From positions 1 to 64,000 of the forward strand of contig CACYQX010000001.1 of NCBI GenBank assembly GCA_902776725.1: a stretch of DNA of 64,000 nucleotides, written 5' to 3'. This document shows, in pieces, positions 9,641 to 17,995 of the stretch (positions are counted from its first letter, which is position 1; the number at the start of each line of letters is the position of its first letter). This DNA is from an uncultured Eubacteriales bacterium (GTDB lineage: Bacteria; Bacillota; Clostridia; Peptostreptococcales; Anaerovoracaceae). The translations under genes and the position numbers were made by a program. The notes below the pieces were generated by a model. It made no database searches, was not told where the DNA came from, and was given only the letters and a program-made list of their open reading frames with translations.

Positions 9641-9681
9641 AAATAGTACACTCCATTCTTGTTGTTTCTGAAATAACAAAA

Positions 9682-9706
9682 AGCCCCTTGGTCACCCCAA
9701 GGGGCT
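9682..9706. terminator. intrinsic terminator
   Basis: AGCCCCTTGG-TCAC-CCAAGGGGCT. On the minus strand it is followed by TTTTTG, so it mainly ends the phosphatase operon; it may also stop the DUF362 transcript. Confidence 0.85.
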
Positions 9707-9722
9707 CTTGCGCCTATCTTTA

Positions 9723-9971
9723 TTAAAAACTAATTCTTTCTTCAAGGGCTTCGAGCAGCTGATTAATTGTCTCCTCGTCCACATTATATCTGCCGTTGCT
9801 TAGGCCTTCTATAATCCATCTAAGATCGCCTTCGGCATCACCATAGAATTCACTATCCAGCATAAGGCTTAAGCGCTGAACATCCTCCTTCAAAGCTTCC
9901 AGCCCTTCTTCTGGGGTGTCGTACTTCACATCTTCTCCCCGATATGGAATATCATCACCTATTTTATTCAT
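9723..9971 (-). CDS. small protein homologous to the C-terminal domain of the upstream phosphatase
   Basis: 82 residues, no recognised family. Its EALKEDVQRLSLMLDSEF...IIEGLSNGRYNVDEETINQL segment aligns along most of its length with the last ~70 residues of the neighbouring phosphatase (AALMEDVQRLGFLLDIGF...IIGCIASGEYDVEEGTIKQL). The domain has therefore been duplicated as a stand-alone gene or detached from a fusion. The ATG at 9971 overlaps the phosphatase stop by 8 nt, with AGAGGG before it, so translation is coupled. Function unknown. Confidence 0.75.
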   Translation of the reverse strand: MNKIGDDIPYRGEDVKYDTPEEGLEALKEDVQRLSLMLDSEFYGDAEGDLRWIIEGLSNGRYNVDEETINQLLEALEERISF

Positions 9972-10755
9972 TGCTTCCCTCTCTTGCGTCAATTGCTTCA
10001 ATTAGTTGTTTGATTGTTCCCTCTTCTACATCGTATTCTCCACTCGCTATGCAACCTATAATCCCCGCAAGACTGTATGATGCTTCGCGGTTGAACCCGA
10101 TATCCAGCAAAAATCCGAGACGCTGAACATCCTCCATCAAAGCCGCCTTGCTCTCTTCCGGGGAGAGTTTCACAACCTCAAACGGCAGAGGAATAGTGTC
10201 ACCCCTTTGAGCTTCTATTTCTTTTTTAGCCCCGGTTTGGTAAAACTTTGCAAAGAGTTTTCTTACTCTTTCATTTGTTTCCTTAGATACATTATCAATC
10301 CACGGAACATATATTTCATCCATCTCGGCTTTGAGCTTTTCCATATAAGTAAGGATTCCTTCCGCTTGAGCATCTGTCTCTACCGCATGGGGTGAATATT
10401 CCTTGCGAAGGTGGCCAATAGGGTCTTTGATCCCCAGCGCGGCAAGGACACATGCTGCAAGGTATCCGGTCCTTCCGTGACCTCCGGCGCAAAACAAAGC
10501 CACCTTTCTCTTTTTGTCTAGCCTTATGAGGATTTTGAGCACCATTGTGTCAAGAACATCGAGGGGCAGAACTCCCCTGTCTTTGATTGGGCAATATAGG
10601 ATTTCGCCGCGAAAATCTGTATTCCAAACGTCGGAGTCCAGATATGCCAATGGCACCAGAACATCCGCCCCCATCTCCACCATCTGCTCAACGTCACTCA
10701 CGCTTCCCAGTATGAGTCCCGGCACTATTTCTTTACATTCACTGAAGTTGTTCAT
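9964..10755 (-). CDS. dual-specificity/tyrosine phosphatase-like protein with extra C-terminal domain
   Basis: 263 residues. Residues ~1-145 are a cysteine-phosphatase fold: LILGSVSDVEQMVEMGADVL, a CPIKDRG general-acid region, and the P-loop FCAGGHGRTG (Cys-x5-Arg intact, though the usual preceding His is Phe). Residues ~190-263 form the small helical domain repeated in the next gene. No signal peptide, so probably cytoplasmic. It lies 45 nt downstream of the zinc-ribbon acetyltransferase and ends upstream of its paralogous micro-domain gene, forming a three-gene operon. Confidence 0.8.
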   Translation of the reverse strand: MNNFSECKEIVPGLILGSVSDVEQMVEMGADVLVPLAYLDSDVWNTDFRGEILYCPIKDRGVLPLDVLDTMVLKILIRLDKKRKVALFCAGGHGRTGYLAACVLAALGIKDPIGHLRKEYSPHAVETDAQAEGILTYMEKLKAEMDEIYVPWIDNVSKETNERVRKLFAKFYQTGAKKEIEAQRGDTIPLPFEVVKLSPEESKAALMEDVQRLGFLLDIGFNREASYSLAGIIGCIASGEYDVEEGTIKQLIEAIDAREGSNE

Positions 10756-10799
10756 ATGTATCTCCTCTTTGAGAACCTTGCTTGGTTTTCTTATATTTC

Positions 10800-12023
10800 T
10801 TAGAAAATCTGCCCCGGTAGCTTCTGTTTTTCCTTTGGCGGAAACTCCTTATCGAATTCATTCACATCTTCTTCACTCACATAATATCCTTGTGGGGTCT
10901 GATATACTCCCAATACGCCGTCGAGGTATCCGACTCTTAGTTCCTTACAAAGGAAAAATGAGTCGTCAGCATCTTCCGGCAGGTCGTGGTATCTAATACC
11001 AAAGTTACGACCATAATCAAAACCGCTCTTGCCGTAGAAATCAATATTTCCCTCAAAGAGCACCGCGCCGAAGCCCAGTTCCTTTGCCTTTTCTAGCGAG
11101 TAGTCCAAGAGCTTTTTTCCGTAACCTTGACGCTTTAGCTCTGGAGTGATGCAGATTGGGCCCATGGTAAGCACGGGAATCTCACTTCCGTTGTCAGCTT
11201 TGATGATGGTTCTCATGAACATATTCTGGCCAATGAGTTTGCCGTCCTTCTCCATCACAAAATTCAGCTGTTTCACAAAGGCGGGATCGTCTCGTAGCGT
11301 ATGCATTACGTAGTGCTCATAGCAACCCGGGCGATAGACATTCCAGAAGGATTCACGGATGAGGTTTTCGACCTCTCTTTGTTCCTCTTTCTTTTCCAGC
11401 CTAATTGTTAGGGCATCCTTTGTTGCCACTATTGTCGGAGTCATGTCGGATCCGCAATAGGTGCAAAAGTCCGGCAATTCTGTCGTCCCATATTTTTCGT
11501 ACAGATCATATATTGTGTGTCCACAATTAGAGCATTCGTATATTGTCTCCCCTTCGCGGGATTCTTTTTTAACCCAGATGCAATTGTCTATTCTTTTCGT
11601 TTCGAGGATGTAGGTAAATATCTTAAACTTCTGTTCATAGTCTGATAACCTGCCAGTCTCTATCAATTCCTCCAGATTGTCCCTGAGCCAGGCAATATGC
11701 CTTGCCTCTTGAATATTTTTCATATTTGTTCCGCATCTGGGACAATGGGTGGGGTAACCCCAGGAGAAAAGCCGGCTTCTTATACTTGAGGTTTCAAAAT
11801 CACAATTGCTGCAATGGTATACTCTACCCCAGCCATACTCCTCCACTATCCATTCCCCATGCTTTTCGTCCAGTGATTCAAACAGTTCCGAGATTTCAGT
11901 CAAGGCAAGCTTGGGGTCCATCAACCCCCTGGCTGTTAATTCCCCCAAATCTACTGCTCCGTTTGATTGATCGATGATATCACTAAACTCCGTGAGCCAT
12001 TTTATTGCTTCATTCCTTGTCAT
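10800..12023 (-). CDS. GNAT acetyltransferase with two zinc-ribbon segments
   Basis: About 407 residues. The N-terminal half holds two CxxC...CxxC zinc-ribbon-like pairs (YHCSNCDFE with HCPRCGTNM near 75-105; YECSNCGHT with FCTYCGSDM near 165-195). The second half is a GNAT domain with the acetyl-CoA loop KRQGYGKKLLDYSLEKA, then VLFEGNIDFYGKSGFDYGRN. The zinc-ribbon segments resemble those of small phage-type proteins. The substrate is unknown. GAGG precedes the ATG at 12023 by 9 nt. Confidence 0.82.
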   Translation of the reverse strand: MTRNEAIKWLTEFSDIIDQSNGAVDLGELTARGLMDPKLALTEISELFESLDEKHGEWIVEEYGWGRVYHCSNCDFETSSIRSRLFSWGYPTHCPRCGTNMKNIQEARHIAWLRDNLEELIETGRLSDYEQKFKIFTYILETKRIDNCIWVKKESREGETIYECSNCGHTIYDLYEKYGTTELPDFCTYCGSDMTPTIVATKDALTIRLEKKEEQREVENLIRESFWNVYRPGCYEHYVMHTLRDDPAFVKQLNFVMEKDGKLIGQNMFMRTIIKADNGSEIPVLTMGPICITPELKRQGYGKKLLDYSLEKAKELGFGAVLFEGNIDFYGKSGFDYGRNFGIRYHDLPEDADDSFFLCKELRVGYLDGVLGVYQTPQGYYVSEEDVNEFDKEFPPKEKQKLPGQIF

Positions 12024-12100
12024 ATCCACACACCTCAAAAGTCACTAATAGCCGTCGCATTATTTAAAGTCTTTGTTGATAGACGATATTAGTACAGGTT

Positions 12101-12133
12101 TTAAAACAGGTGAGCATGATTACCACGCTCACC
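12101..12133 (-). terminator. intrinsic terminator of amidohydrolase gene
   Basis: Minus strand GGTGAGCGTG-GTAAT-CATGCTCACC (one G-U pair) followed by TGTTTT. Confidence 0.7.
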
Positions 12134-12155
12134 CGCATTTCTTACATCCTAAGAC

Positions 12156-13319
12156 TTATTTCTTATGAACCACTTCTCCGTCGATGAGCACCATATATGT
12201 GCGATGCTCGAGCGAAAGAGGATCCGTATCCCAGATTACTATGTCCGCATCTTTACCGGGAGCAATGCTTCCTACTCTCTTGTCGATTCCGGTAATCTCT
12301 GCAGCATTGATAGTAATTGCCTTGAGGGCTTCTTCTCTGTCCATTCCAGAGTTAACTGCCATCGCAGCAAAGAGCGGAAGTTCCGACTGATGGTGAACGG
12401 GGCTATCTGTCATGATTGCTATTTTTACTCCCGCCTTGCTCAGGATACCCGGAGTGTCAAACGTCTTGTTTCTGAGCTCGTACTTTGTTCTGAAGCCGTA
12501 TGTCGGACCGATGATTGCGTTAAAGCCTGAGCGCTTAACTTCATCAACTATGAGGTGACCCTCTGTGCAGTGGTCAAGAGTCATCTTGAGTCCATATTCC
12601 TTGGCAATTCTGATTGAAGTCAGAATGTCGTCTGTTCTGTGCGCGTGAGCCTTGAGCGGCATCTTGCCCTCGATCACGGGTATCATAGCTTCTAGCTTTG
12701 CATTGTATGGAGGCATCTTGGCAGGATCCTTCTTGGCAGCTTTCTTCTTCGCATTGTATTCGATAGTCTGCTCAATAGTCTGTCTCAAAAGTGCCGCCGT
12801 TGCCATTCTTGTCATCGGCATTTTGTTGGATGTTCCGTAGCACCTCTTTGGATTCTCACCAAAGGCGCATTTCATGGCAACAGGATCCTTGATAACCATA
12901 TCGTCAACGCATTTTCCAACAGTCTTGATCGCAACAAAGGTTCCACCGATTACATTGGCAGATCCCGGGCCTGTAACTACAGCGGTTACGCCGCCGTTTC
13001 TCGCCGACTCAAACTGCGTATCGAATGGATATATCGCATCTATCGCCCTCATATTTGGAGTAATTGGATCCGTGATTTCGTTCCCGTCGGAACCTTCAAA
13101 TCCAATAGACTCTTCCCACATACCCATATGGGAGTGCGCATCGATAAGTCCGGGCGTTACGAGTTTTTTCTTTGCGTTGATTACCTCTGCGTTCTTTGGA
13201 ACTTTTACACTCTTGGATGGACCAACCTTGACAATCTTGCCCTTTTCAATCAGGATTACACCATCATCGTAATCCTTACCGGTCATTGTTTTTACTTTTG
13301 CGTTAATAATTGCTTTCAT
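12156..13319 (-). CDS. amidohydrolase (imidazolonepropionase-like)
   Basis: A 387-residue metal-dependent hydrolase. The metal-binding DAHSHMG motif follows KKLVTPGLI near residue 60. Further ligands lie at LKAHAHRTDD and LDHCTEGH, with the catalytic-type Asp in IMTDSPVHHQ. The C-terminal ITINAAEITGIDKRVGSIAPGK segment is typical of the superfamily's beta-sandwich. Hydantoinase, dipeptidase or imidazolonepropionase-like activity is possible; the substrate is not readable. A lysine-rich insert (YNAKKKAAKKDPAK) is unusual. Confidence 0.85.
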   Translation of the reverse strand: MKAIINAKVKTMTGKDYDDGVILIEKGKIVKVGPSKSVKVPKNAEVINAKKKLVTPGLIDAHSHMGMWEESIGFEGSDGNEITDPITPNMRAIDAIYPFDTQFESARNGGVTAVVTGPGSANVIGGTFVAIKTVGKCVDDMVIKDPVAMKCAFGENPKRCYGTSNKMPMTRMATAALLRQTIEQTIEYNAKKKAAKKDPAKMPPYNAKLEAMIPVIEGKMPLKAHAHRTDDILTSIRIAKEYGLKMTLDHCTEGHLIVDEVKRSGFNAIIGPTYGFRTKYELRNKTFDTPGILSKAGVKIAIMTDSPVHHQSELPLFAAMAVNSGMDREEALKAITINAAEITGIDKRVGSIAPGKDADIVIWDTDPLSLEHRTYMVLIDGEVVHKK

Positions 13320-13370
13320 GATTCCTCCTCTTTCTTTGGATTCTCTTGATTTATTATTTATCGCTAAAAA

Positions 13371-14015
13371 TTATGTATCGGTTTTTTGACTCGTCTCCCT
13401 CTTTAATCTTTCGCGACCTATGTCGCAGCCAGGGTTAGACAGAAGACAGTTATGCGTGCAGAAACCGCAGTGATCGTCCCTCTTGGTTGCGCGTATGCGC
13501 TCAAGGTTTTTGATTCTACCGGTTCCGCCACGCTTAATAACAAAGCCATGCTTCTCAAAAACACTTTTAAGCGTATATAGATAGAACTCGTGCGTCACGA
13601 GTACGCAATCCTCGTTTTTCTCGACGAGCATCTTTACCATTTCCTCTGCGCGGGCCTTGGTCATCTTTCGAGTTTCCCACTGCCATGGCGAGTTAAAGAA
13701 CCATTGCACCCTTCCTCGCGCTACCCAAAACCATTTAGGAAGTTTGAGTCCCGTTTCTATCGCGGCGCGATTCGGAACCTCGTTAAGAAGCGGCGTCTCT
13801 ATCAGGTCGCGCTCTCCAAGAAGCCCATTGGCCGTTGCCCTGGTCCTCGGAAGAGAGCTTATATACACTCTAAATCCTTCGCTCTTTAGGTGCTCCGTTA
13901 TTTCTTTGATGGGAGCGGCATTATATGCCTCGTTGGCCTTGTCCCAGCCAGCCGAGTCATAGGACTTTTCCCATTCCATATCAACTTTTGCATGCCTAAT
14001 CATGATAATCTTCAT
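13371..14015 (-). CDS. histidine-phosphatase-family protein with C-terminal cysteine cluster
   Basis: 214 residues. The phosphatase core is visible as MIRHAKVDM (catalytic His after Arg; the usual Gly is Ala), SSLPRTRATA, and VTHEFYLYTL with the second His. Near residue 185 it carries a C-x2-C-x3-C-x6-C cluster (CGFCTHNCLLSNPGC), which could bind a metal or iron-sulfur centre and is foreign to ordinary phosphoglycerate mutases. No ribosome binding site: TGATATAAT (14022-14030, minus) is 6 nt upstream of the ATG, so a leaderless mRNA is likely. Confidence 0.8.
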   Translation of the reverse strand: MKIIMIRHAKVDMEWEKSYDSAGWDKANEAYNAAPIKEITEHLKSEGFRVYISSLPRTRATANGLLGERDLIETPLLNEVPNRAAIETGLKLPKWFWVARGRVQWFFNSPWQWETRKMTKARAEEMVKMLVEKNEDCVLVTHEFYLYTLKSVFEKHGFVIKRGGTGRIKNLERIRATKRDDHCGFCTHNCLLSNPGCDIGRERLKRETSQKTDT

Positions 14016-14060
14016 GCGCCTATTATATCACATTATATTCTGCCAAGTTTCGCTTTTATA

Positions 14061-14089
14061 TTGAAATAACTACGCAAATTAAGTACAAT
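14061..14089 (+). promoter_or_regulatory. pckA promoter
   Basis: TTGAAA (14061-14066), 17-nt spacer, TACAAT (14084-14089). The leader contains a CCGCG...CGCGG hairpin (14112-14131) and AAGGAG just before the ATG. Confidence 0.7.
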
Positions 14090-14159
14090 TGATATACTTG
14101 AGATTTCAATAACCGCGCCTTTTCAGACGCGGCAGAAAATAAGATTTAAGGAGAAAACT

Positions 14160-15773
14160 ATGTCAACATTGGATCTAAGCAAATACGGAATCACAGGGGC
14201 GACCGAAATCATCCATAACCCCTCCTATGAATTCCTCTTTGAAGAAGAAATGAAGTCCGACCTCACGGGCTTTGACAAGGGGCAGCTCTCCGAGCTCGAT
14301 GCCGTCAACGTAATGACGGGAATCTATACCGGCCGCTCCCCTAAAGATAAGTTCATCGTAATGGACGATAACTCCCGCGACACAGTTTGGTGGACCACGG
14401 ACGAATATCCGAACGACAACCATCCGGCAAGCGAAGAAACCTGGGCCAAGGTCAAAGAAATCGCAATGAATCAGCTCTCGGGAAAGAGACTCTTTGTTGT
14501 GGATGCTTTCTGCGGTGCCAACGAGGATACACGCATGGCGATTCGCTTCATCATGGAAGTAGCTTGGCAGGCTCATTTCGTAAAGAATATGTTCATCCAG
14601 CCGACTGAGGAAGAACTCGAAAACTTTGAGCCTGACTTCATCGTCTACAACGCATCAAAGGCAAAGATTGATAACTACGAAGAACTCGGTCTCAATTCCG
14701 AAACCGCAATCGTATTCAATATCACAAGCCGTGAGCAGGTTATCGTAAACACATGGTACGGCGGAGAGATGAAAAAAGGTATGTTCTCCATGATGAACTA
14801 CTACCTCCCCCTCAAGGGAATCGCTTCCATGCACTGCTCGGCAAATACCGATATGAACGGCGAGAATACGGCTATATTCTTTGGTCTTTCCGGAACGGGT
14901 AAAACCACCCTCTCCACAGATCCAAAGAGACTCTTGATCGGCGACGACGAGCACGGCTGGGACGACGACGGCGTATTCAACTTTGAAGGCGGCTGCTATG
15001 CCAAGGTTATAAACCTGGATAAGGATGCAGAGCCGGATATCTATAACGCAATCAGGAGAAATGCGCTTCTTGAGAACGTAACTCTGGACGAAAGCGGCAA
15101 GATTGATTTCGCTGACAAGAGCGTAACGGAAAACACCCGCGTGTCTTACCCCATAGACCATATCGAGAAAATCGTTCTTAACGTAAGAGATAAATCCGCA
15201 GGCCCTGCCGCTCAGAACGTAATCTTCCTTTCGGCAGACGCGTTCGGAGTTCTGCCACCGGTTTCAATACTGACACCGGAGCAGACACAGTACTACTTCC
15301 TCTCAGGTTTCACCGCCAAACTCGCGGGAACCGAGCGCGGAATCACAGAGCCGACACCGACATTCTCCGCATGCTTTGGACAGGCATTCCTGGAGCTCCA
15401 TCCGACCAAATACGGCGAGGAACTCGTCAAGAGAATGAAAGCGAGCGGAGCCAAAGCTTACCTCGTAAACACAGGCTGGAACGGAACAGGAAAGAGAATC
15501 TCAATTCAGGATACACGCGGAATAATAGATGCAATCCTTGGCGGCGACATCAAGAACGCTCCTACCAAGAGCATCCCCTACTTCAATTTTGAAGTACCGA
15601 CGGAGCTTCCGGGAGTTGACCCTGCAATCCTGGATCCGAGAGACACTTACGAGAACGCGGCGGATTGGGAAGAAAAGGCCAAGGACCTCGCAGAGAGATT
15701 CATCAAGAACTTCAAGAAATATGAGTCCAACGACGCAGGAAAAGCCCTCGTAGCCGCAGGCCCGCAGCTGTAA
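14160..15773 (+). CDS. pckA: phosphoenolpyruvate carboxykinase (ATP)
   Basis: Interconverts oxaloacetate plus ATP and PEP plus CO2. In fermentative anaerobes it often runs towards oxaloacetate and succinate. 537 residues, the normal length. Diagnostic motifs: the P-loop [14 protein letters not shown], the metal site [11 protein letters not shown], the substrate loop [16 protein letters not shown], and [15 protein letters not shown] near the C-terminus. Strong promoter and AAGGAG upstream. Single-gene unit ending in a hairpin. Confidence 0.97.
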   Translation: MSTLDLSKYGITGATEIIHNPSYEFLFEEEMKSDLTGFDKGQLSELDAVNVMTGIYTGRSPKDKFIVMDDNSRDTVWWTTDEYPNDNHPASEETWAKVKEIAMNQLSGKRLFVVDAFCGANEDTRMAIRFIMEVAWQAHFVKNMFIQPTEEELENFEPDFIVYNASKAKIDNYEELGLNSETAIVFNITSREQVIVNTWYGGEMKKGMFSMMNYYLPLKGIASMHCSANTDMNGENTAIFFGLSGTGKTTLSTDPKRLLIGDDEHGWDDDGVFNFEGGCYAKVINLDKDAEPDIYNAIRRNALLENVTLDESGKIDFADKSVTENTRVSYPIDHIEKIVLNVRDKSAGPAAQNVIFLSADAFGVLPPVSILTPEQTQYYFLSGFTAKLAGTERGITEPTPTFSACFGQAFLELHPTKYGEELVKRMKASGAKAYLVNTGWNGTGKRISIQDTRGIIDAILGGDIKNAPTKSIPYFNFEVPTELPGVDPAILDPRDTYENAADWEEKAKDLAERFIKNFKKYESNDAGKALVAAGPQL

Positions 15774-15797
15774 AACTATCTTTTACCATAAACACAA

Positions 15798-15822
15798 AGA
15801 AGCGGCCCACAAGGCCGCTTCT
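15798..15822. terminator. hairpin terminator after pckA
   Basis: AGAAGCGGCC-CACAA-GGCCGCTTCT, a 10-bp perfect stem. There is no clear T-tract on the plus strand, so efficiency is uncertain. Confidence 0.6.
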
Positions 15823-15971
15823 AAGCATTATCACCATTAGTTATTATGAGGAAATGAAGAAAAAGTTACTTATCTCGTCTTCATGACCCTATAATACCCA
15901 CGTCTTTTTAAAAACACCTAAAGGAATTGTGTTGTTTTTAAAAAAAATTTCAAAAAAGTATCAAAAAGTGC

Positions 15972-16002
15972 TTGACTGTAAACTTACTTCATACCCTAGG
16001 AT
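15972..16002 (+). promoter_or_regulatory. MerR-type promoter with 19-bp spacer
   Basis: TTGACT (15972-15977) and TAGGAT (15997-16002) are 19 bp apart, the overlong spacer typical of MerR-controlled promoters. The spacer contains the inverted repeat GTAAACTTAC (15978-15987). The remaining 15823-16053 shows no gene. Confidence 0.5.
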
Positions 16003-16053
16003 TAGGCTAGAAAGGACGCTTTTCACGGGAAAAAGCGATTACGGTGGACATTT

Positions 16054-17145
16054 ATGAAGATTAAAGAAGTTGAAAAGGTGATAGGCATCCCAAGGGCCAA
16101 TATCCGTTTCTACGAAAAAGAAGGGTTCATTAGTCCTGACCGCAAGGAGAATGAATACCGTGACTACTCGGAAAATGACGTCGAGACTCTTAGAAAAGTT
16201 GTAATCTTCCGTAAGCTAGGTCTTTCTTTGGACGAAATACGCGATCTCATGGATGGATCCATCTCCCTTCCCGAGGCCATGGAGAAAACAAGCCAGGCAA
16301 TAAGGGACAAGGTAGAGGAACTAAACGGTGTCCTTGAGATTTGCTCAGAAATAAAGCAGGATAATCTTACGGATTTTGCAGCCTTTGATACTTCCAAGTA
16401 TTGGACGGAAATCTTTGATAAGGAACAGGCCGGAAAGAGATTCTTTGATATTTCCAAGGACTTTATCGACTACCAGAAGGGATTTATGCTTCAGTATCTC
16501 GGAAACTTGGATGGAGAACACGCCAAAGCGATTAGCACAGTAGATAGGGATTTCCAAGGCGGTAGCCCAACGATAGCCATTCTCCGCGCCCTGCTTTTTG
16601 TACTCATACCGATTGTGTTTCTCTGGAGATTTGGGCTAGCAGGTATATTGATCGGTCTCTGCATCGGTTTATTAGAGCTCGCCCTAATTTGTCTTATGAT
16701 GTGGGCAACACACAAGTTTTCTCTTACACATCCAGAAGCGCAAAAGGCCATAATCATAACCCGGTATGCGTCGCTAATTCTTGTTATGGTATTAACGGTT
16801 AGGCTATTAATCCCTGCAATCCAAAAGTTCGCTGAGAATGCCGGAATTGAAGCAAGTATTGAAACTACCTCAAACTATGCAGGCATCGTGATGTGCACAG
16901 TTGTTTCAATAATGCTTATCATTTGGGGAATAAGACTCCTAACCAACAAAGCTCGCCCACTCTTTTCACGAGCCGTCCTAGACACATTATTAATATTCCT
17001 TCTAATACTGTTCAACGGTCTCACACTGACACTGCTGAAGATGCAACTCCAAAACGGATTGGCAGGAATTTTCGGCCTTATCGCTTGTGCGAGTTATCTT
17101 TTCAACTCTCTATCAAACATGATAATGCTGATTAAGAAGGCATAA
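16054..17145 (+). CDS. MerR-family regulator fused to a membrane domain
   Basis: 363 residues. Residues 1-70 are a MerR winged helix (VIGIPRANIRFYEKEGFISP, then YRDYSENDVETLRKVVIFRK). About 75-105 is the dimerisation coiled coil. From ~180 there are about six membrane segments. A DNA-binding head on a membrane body suggests direct sensing of a membrane signal or drug. The promoter has the MerR 19-bp spacer, so autoregulation is likely. The family of the membrane half was not recognised. Confidence 0.82.
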   Translation: MKIKEVEKVIGIPRANIRFYEKEGFISPDRKENEYRDYSENDVETLRKVVIFRKLGLSLDEIRDLMDGSISLPEAMEKTSQAIRDKVEELNGVLEICSEIKQDNLTDFAAFDTSKYWTEIFDKEQAGKRFFDISKDFIDYQKGFMLQYLGNLDGEHAKAISTVDRDFQGGSPTIAILRALLFVLIPIVFLWRFGLAGILIGLCIGLLELALICLMMWATHKFSLTHPEAQKAIIITRYASLILVMVLTVRLLIPAIQKFAENAGIEASIETTSNYAGIVMCTVVSIMLIIWGIRLLTNKARPLFSRAVLDTLLIFLLILFNGLTLTLLKMQLQNGLAGIFGLIACASYLFNSLSNMIMLIKKA

Positions 17146-17175
17146 AAAAAGAGCGACCTCGCGGTCGCTCTTACT
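17146..17175. terminator. bidirectional intrinsic terminator
   Basis: AAAGAGCGACC-TCGC-GGTCGCTCTT with A-tract before and T-rich sequence after. Confidence 0.85.
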
Positions 17176-17215
17176 TATTCTAACCCCGCTTTTGCTTCAC
17201 CACAATTGACTATAT

Positions 17216-17524
17216 TCAAATACCACTCGCAATAGCGATTGGTTTAATACGTGCGAGTTCATCTCTCTTTGCTTCACGCTCATTTCTGAAGTCAATATCA
17301 TTTTGGATACTCAAGAAAAAATCGTCAGATACCCCAAAATATTTGGCAAGTCTGAGCGAGGTATCAACCGTAATTTTCCTTCTATCGTGCAATAGATCCT
17401 GCACGCGCGAAACCGGCACGCCAATGTCCTTTGCCAGTTTATACGCAGAGATGCCAAGCGGCTCCATAAACTCCAGTTTAAGAAATTCGCTCATTCTAGG
17501 CGTCTTAATCTTGTTATTTTTCAT
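17216..17524 (-). CDS. higA: HigA-type antitoxin (XRE family)
   Basis: About 102 residues. The helix-turn-helix lies at ~28-60 (ISAYKLAKDIGVPVSRVQDL, LHDRRKITVDTSLRLAKYFG), the typical HigA/VapI layout. It binds and neutralises HigB and represses the operon. The ATG at 17524 lies 5 nt after the HigB stop, with AAGGGTG as ribosome binding site. Toxin-first gene order is the norm for higBA. Confidence 0.92.
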   Translation of the reverse strand: MKNNKIKTPRMSEFLKLEFMEPLGISAYKLAKDIGVPVSRVQDLLHDRRKITVDTSLRLAKYFGVSDDFFLSIQNDIDFRNEREAKRDELARIKPIAIASGI

Positions 17525-17529
17525 TAACA

Positions 17530-17817
17530 TCACCCTTTATGATAATCAACAATCTCCACATTCAAGAACTCTTCGCCTTCAGCTGTCATACAAATACGAT
17601 ACTTCTCATTTATTCTGATGCTATATTGCCCTTCTCGATTCCCACTTAACTTCTCAAGTCTGTTACCCGGAGGCACCTTTAAATCATCGATACCTTTAGC
17701 TGCATCTATCATCATAAGTTTTCTCAAAGCAACAGCATGAAGAGCCTCCGGCAAAACCTTGGAGTGCTGCTGATTATAAATTTTTTCTGTTTCTTTGTCG
17801 GCAAAGCTCTTAATCAT
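17530..17817 (-). CDS. higB: HigB-type toxin (RelE superfamily)
   Basis: About 95 residues, a predicted ribosome-dependent mRNA interferase. Canonical start MIKSFADKETEKIYNQQ, core LEKLSGNREGQYSIRINEKY, then RICMTAEGEEFLNVEIVDYH. The gene has no ribosome binding site; the ATG begins 4 nt after a perfect TATAAT. Expression from a near-leaderless transcript would keep toxin translation low or growth-state dependent; that is inference. Confidence 0.92.
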   Translation of the reverse strand: MIKSFADKETEKIYNQQHSKVLPEALHAVALRKLMMIDAAKGIDDLKVPPGNRLEKLSGNREGQYSIRINEKYRICMTAEGEEFLNVEIVDYHKG

Positions 17818-17821
17818 GTAA

Positions 17822-17850
17822 ATTATACCCGCTTTACGTGTACATGTCAA
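17822..17850 (-). promoter_or_regulatory. consensus higBA promoter with embedded palindrome
   Basis: On the minus strand TTGACA (17845-17850), 17-nt spacer, TATAAT (17822-17827): a perfect consensus. The spacer begins TGTACACGT; the TGTACA palindrome is a candidate HigA operator. Confidence 0.8.
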
Positions 17851-17944
17851 ACATATATATCGTCCCTTGATTTCCTATATTTTACCATATCTATATTTCA
17901 CTGTCAATTTTTCCCATATAATGCGAGCGGATTTTCCCATGCGC

Positions 17945-17979
17945 AAAAAATAAAACCCGCACTCCAAGAGGAATGCGGG
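17945..17979 (-). terminator. intrinsic terminator of TlpA-like gene
   Basis: Minus strand CCCGCATTCC-TCTT-GGAGTGCGGG followed by TTTTATTTTTT. Confidence 0.9.
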
Positions 17980-17995
17980 CAATAGGAAATACATA

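Noticed and set aside
9964..12023. Phosphatase, micro-domain and acetyltransferase genes as an anti-phage defence island
   Set aside because: No nuclease, helicase, NTPase or mobile-element genes nearby, and all three have plausible housekeeping roles.
14112..14131. pckA leader hairpin as an attenuator
   Set aside because: The stem is only 5 bp and not followed by a T-tract.
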